From: RUG572 sp964386385
GTDB lineage: Bacteria > Verrucomicrobiota > Kiritimatiellia > RFP12 > UBA1067
Assembly (NCBI GenBank): GCA_964386385.1
Contig: CAYLRN010000054.1
Span: 1 to 5,968, forward strand
DNA length: 5,968 nucleotides
Reading direction: 5' to 3'
Within the stretch, counting starts at the first letter, position 1; every line of letters starts with the position of its first letter. This document shows, in pieces, positions 4,468-5,968 of this stretch. The notes below the pieces were generated by a model. It had not been told where the DNA came from. It did not search any database and worked only from the letters and a program-made list of their open reading frames with translations. The position numbers were made by a program, and so were the translations under genes.

Positions 4468-5847
4468 TCAGACGCCGCTTCCAGGCGAGCGCGTCTCCCG
4501 GCGAACCGCGACGTACTTCTGGCGGCTGCTTTTAGGCCTGTCCGGCACCGTTCGCGCGACAAGGCCGCCGGCGACCAGCTTCCTGACGTTGTCCGCGACG
4601 TGCTTCCTGTCCTTCAGCCCGAACGCCTCCATCATCTCGCGGATGCTTTTCGGGGTGGTGCAGAAATCGACGATTCGTGCGCAGATTCCGGACGCCGGCG
4701 GATTCTCGGCTTGGGGGGCGGCTTGGGGGGCGGCTTGGGGGGCGGCTTGGGGGGCGGAGAACATGACCATCACGTCGCCCGGCTTCACGTCGAAGACCGG
4801 CTTCGGGAGGCCGACGGCCGTGCAGGCGGAGCATATTCTCTCGATTCCGCGCCCCCAGCTCTCTATGAGTCCGGCAAGGTAGAAGACGTTCGCGACGCTC
4901 GGATTGTATGGTCTGGAGGAGTGCTTCTCCATGAGCGTGTCCACGGTCCACAGTTCGGGCAGGCATCCCGCGTTCGCAATGTACAGCCGGTCGTCGTAGA
5001 CGCTCACCTGCACGGGGACGCCGGACTGGTACTGCTTGTGGCAGACCGCGTTCAGCAGCGCCTCCCTCAACGCCGCCTCCGGGACGAAGTAGCGCTCAAG
5101 CCTCTGGATTCCCTCGTAGGTTATCCTGGCCTTCATGTACTTCAGGCGGATAAGCTCGACGGCCCTGTCGACCTGTTCGAGAAGCGGTCCGTGTATTTCG
5201 TCCTGATAGAGCAGGTCGGCGTCGGATTCGAAGTATCCGATTTTCAGGAATGCTCCGAGCTGCCATTTCTCCGGGTCTCTTGCGAAAAGGAGCATGGCCG
5301 CGGCCGTGAGGTGGTCTCCGTTGACAAGGTGCAATTTTCGCATGAGGACGTCCTTCGGCTCGTCCAGCAGTTCCGCGTCGACCCTGCCTCTCCTGCTGGC
5401 CATCGTCCTGAAGCGCTCCACGGCGCCGTCGTCCACGTCGTCGACCGTGAACGCGGGGAGCGGCATGGCGTCCCACGTCGCCCCGCGCCGCCGCATGAGG
5501 AACGCCTCCAGGGCCGGCCCGGTCAGCGTCTGCTTCGTGCTTCCGCTGCGGTAGTGGTAGACGCCCCTGCACGAGACGCCGATTGGATATTCGGGGACGT
5601 CGACTTCCACGAACTCCTTTCCGTCCTTCTGCCGGAGGTTCACGTCCACGACGATTCCAAGCGTGTCGCGCACCTTGTTCGGGATGTCCTCCACCAGCCT
5701 TTTCGCGTTGTCAAGACCGACGACGTTGCCGTCGTCGTCGCATCCAAGGCAGAGCCTGCCGCCATGCGCGTTGGCGAAGCCGCATATCCATTCAAGGTAC
5801 TCGTCTTTCCACTTCGCCTTCCATTCGAGGTTCTGGCACTCCTTCAT
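4468..5847 (-). CDS. AlbA_2 / RecG-like HATPase / winged-helix transcriptional regulator
   Basis: Probably a cytoplasmic nucleic-acid-binding regulator of the COG2865 type. Numbered from the chosen start (459 residues): an AlbA_2 (Schlafen-type) domain at about 3-115 (NLEWKAKWKDEYLEWICGFA, then NAHGGRLCLGCDDDG); a middle region; a RecG C-terminal-like HATPase domain at about 255-360 with REALLNAVCHKQY (261-273), DDRLYIANAG and NPSVANVFYLAGLIESWGRG; a repetitive PQAAPQAAPQAAPQA linker at 366-380; and a winged-helix domain at about 386-448 (LKDRKHVADNVRKLVAGGLV). I chose the ATG at 5847 because AAAAGGAG lies nine bases upstream and MKECQNLEWK is the usual family beginning. An ATG at 5892 overlaps the upstream stop as ATGA and would add 15 residues. 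It converges on the gene ending at 4416, 51 bases away. Family assignment is secure; target and ligand are unknown. Confidence 0.92.
   Translation of the reverse strand: MKECQNLEWKAKWKDEYLEWICGFANAHGGRLCLGCDDDGNVVGLDNAKRLVEDIPNKVRDTLGIVVDVNLRQKDGKEFVEVDVPEYPIGVSCRGVYHYRSGSTKQTLTGPALEAFLMRRRGATWDAMPLPAFTVDDVDDGAVERFRTMASRRGRVDAELLDEPKDVLMRKLHLVNGDHLTAAAMLLFARDPEKWQLGAFLKIGYFESDADLLYQDEIHGPLLEQVDRAVELIRLKYMKARITYEGIQRLERYFVPEAALREALLNAVCHKQYQSGVPVQVSVYDDRLYIANAGCLPELWTVDTLMEKHSSRPYNPSVANVFYLAGLIESWGRGIERICSACTAVGLPKPVFDVKPGDVMVMFSAPQAAPQAAPQAAPQAENPPASGICARIVDFCTTPKSIREMMEAFGLKDRKHVADNVRKLVAGGLVARTVPDRPKSSRQKYVAVRRETRSPGSGV
4708..4755 (+). repeat. Four exact 12-bp tandem repeats in the regulator gene
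   Basis: GGCTTGGGGGGC occurs four times head to tail. On the minus strand it encodes the Ala-Pro-Gln-Ala linker between the HATPase-like and winged-helix domains. Unit length is a multiple of three, so gain or loss of copies keeps the frame and only changes linker length. Confidence 0.95.
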
Positions 5848-5856
5848 CGGTGGCGT

Positions 5857-5864
5857 CTCCTTTT
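5857..5864 (-). promoter_or_regulatory. Ribosome binding site deciding the regulator start
   Basis: AAAAGGAG on the minus strand, nine bases before the ATG at 5847. The alternative ATG at 5892 has no such site but overlaps the upstream stop codon. Confidence 0.75.
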
Positions 5865-5888
5865 GGCATTTGCCCTCTCGCCCGTCCG

Positions 5889-5968
5889 TCATCGCACCGT
5901 TATGAGCGTCGCGGCGGCCTTCGCCTCGTAGCGCAGCTCCACGTCGTCCAGGGCGAACGGGCAGCTGC
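5889..5968 (-). CDS. C-terminal end of an unidentified upstream gene
   Basis: On the minus strand the frame entering from the right edge reads SCPFALDDVELRYEAKAAATLITVR and stops at TGA 5891-5889. Codon use is regular (GAC GAC GTG GAG CTG CGC) and the stop overlaps the ATG at 5892, which supports a real gene co-transcribed with the regulator. Only 25 residues are visible, too few to name a family. The hydrophobic TLITV ending would fit the last strand of a beta-sandwich domain, but that is a guess. Confidence 0.6.
   Translation of the reverse strand, partial: SCPFALDDVELRYEAKAAATLITVR

Noticed and set aside
4600..5931. A 443-codon open frame on the plus strand
   Set aside because: It lies antisense to the AlbA_2 regulator, whose domains are unmistakable. 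In GC-rich DNA the complementary frame is often free of stops, and its protein shows no recognisable domain.

Overview
The window looks like chromosomal DNA of a high-GC bacterium of the Verrucomicrobiota / Kiritimatiellota / Lentisphaerota type. This is inferred from a textbook PEP-CTERM protein (VPEPTSG, hydrophobic stretch, RRRR tail), long Ala/Arg/Gly-rich secreted proteins, AAGGAG ribosome binding sites and dense short palindromic repeats. No rRNA, tRNA, CRISPR array, transposase or integrase is visible.

Layout. 1-746 is the end of a secreted protein with two copies of one domain whose core is identical at DNA level over 139 bp. 806-1327 is a small PEP-CTERM surface protein, followed by a rho-independent terminator (1354-1386). 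1387-1646 is non-coding and full of hairpin repeats. 1647-2573 encodes a single-pass membrane protein of unknown function. 2574-2748 is a structured leader, ending in a 12-bp hairpin that touches the start of a DUF3800 gene (2749-3450) of clearly lower GC. 3481-4416 encodes a secreted protein of unknown function. Convergent to it, 4468-5847 on the minus strand encodes an AlbA_2 / RecG-like HATPase / winged-helix regulator with a 12-bp tandem repeat in its linker. 5889-5968 (minus) is the tail of another gene.

The most striking thing is not a gene. About ten copies of a REP-like element, in the form GGTAG / GGGAG / GGCAG followed by a GC-rich 7-9 bp hairpin with a TCT, TCC or TCCT-like loop, lie at 1442-2038 and 3987-4068. 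Stem sequences differ between copies, yet most copies still pair. Several copies lie inside the two unknown-function genes as in-frame coding sequence, and the same element is read in different frames in the two proteins (GGRGATALP versus VVAGRPLCR). This suggests active or recently active REP spread, probably driven by a RAYT-type transposase outside the window, with insertions tolerated as protein.

The genes do not form one obvious pathway. The first two are cell-surface products. DUF3800 and the AlbA_2 protein are both of types often found in variable or defence-rich regions, but nothing here proves a joint system.
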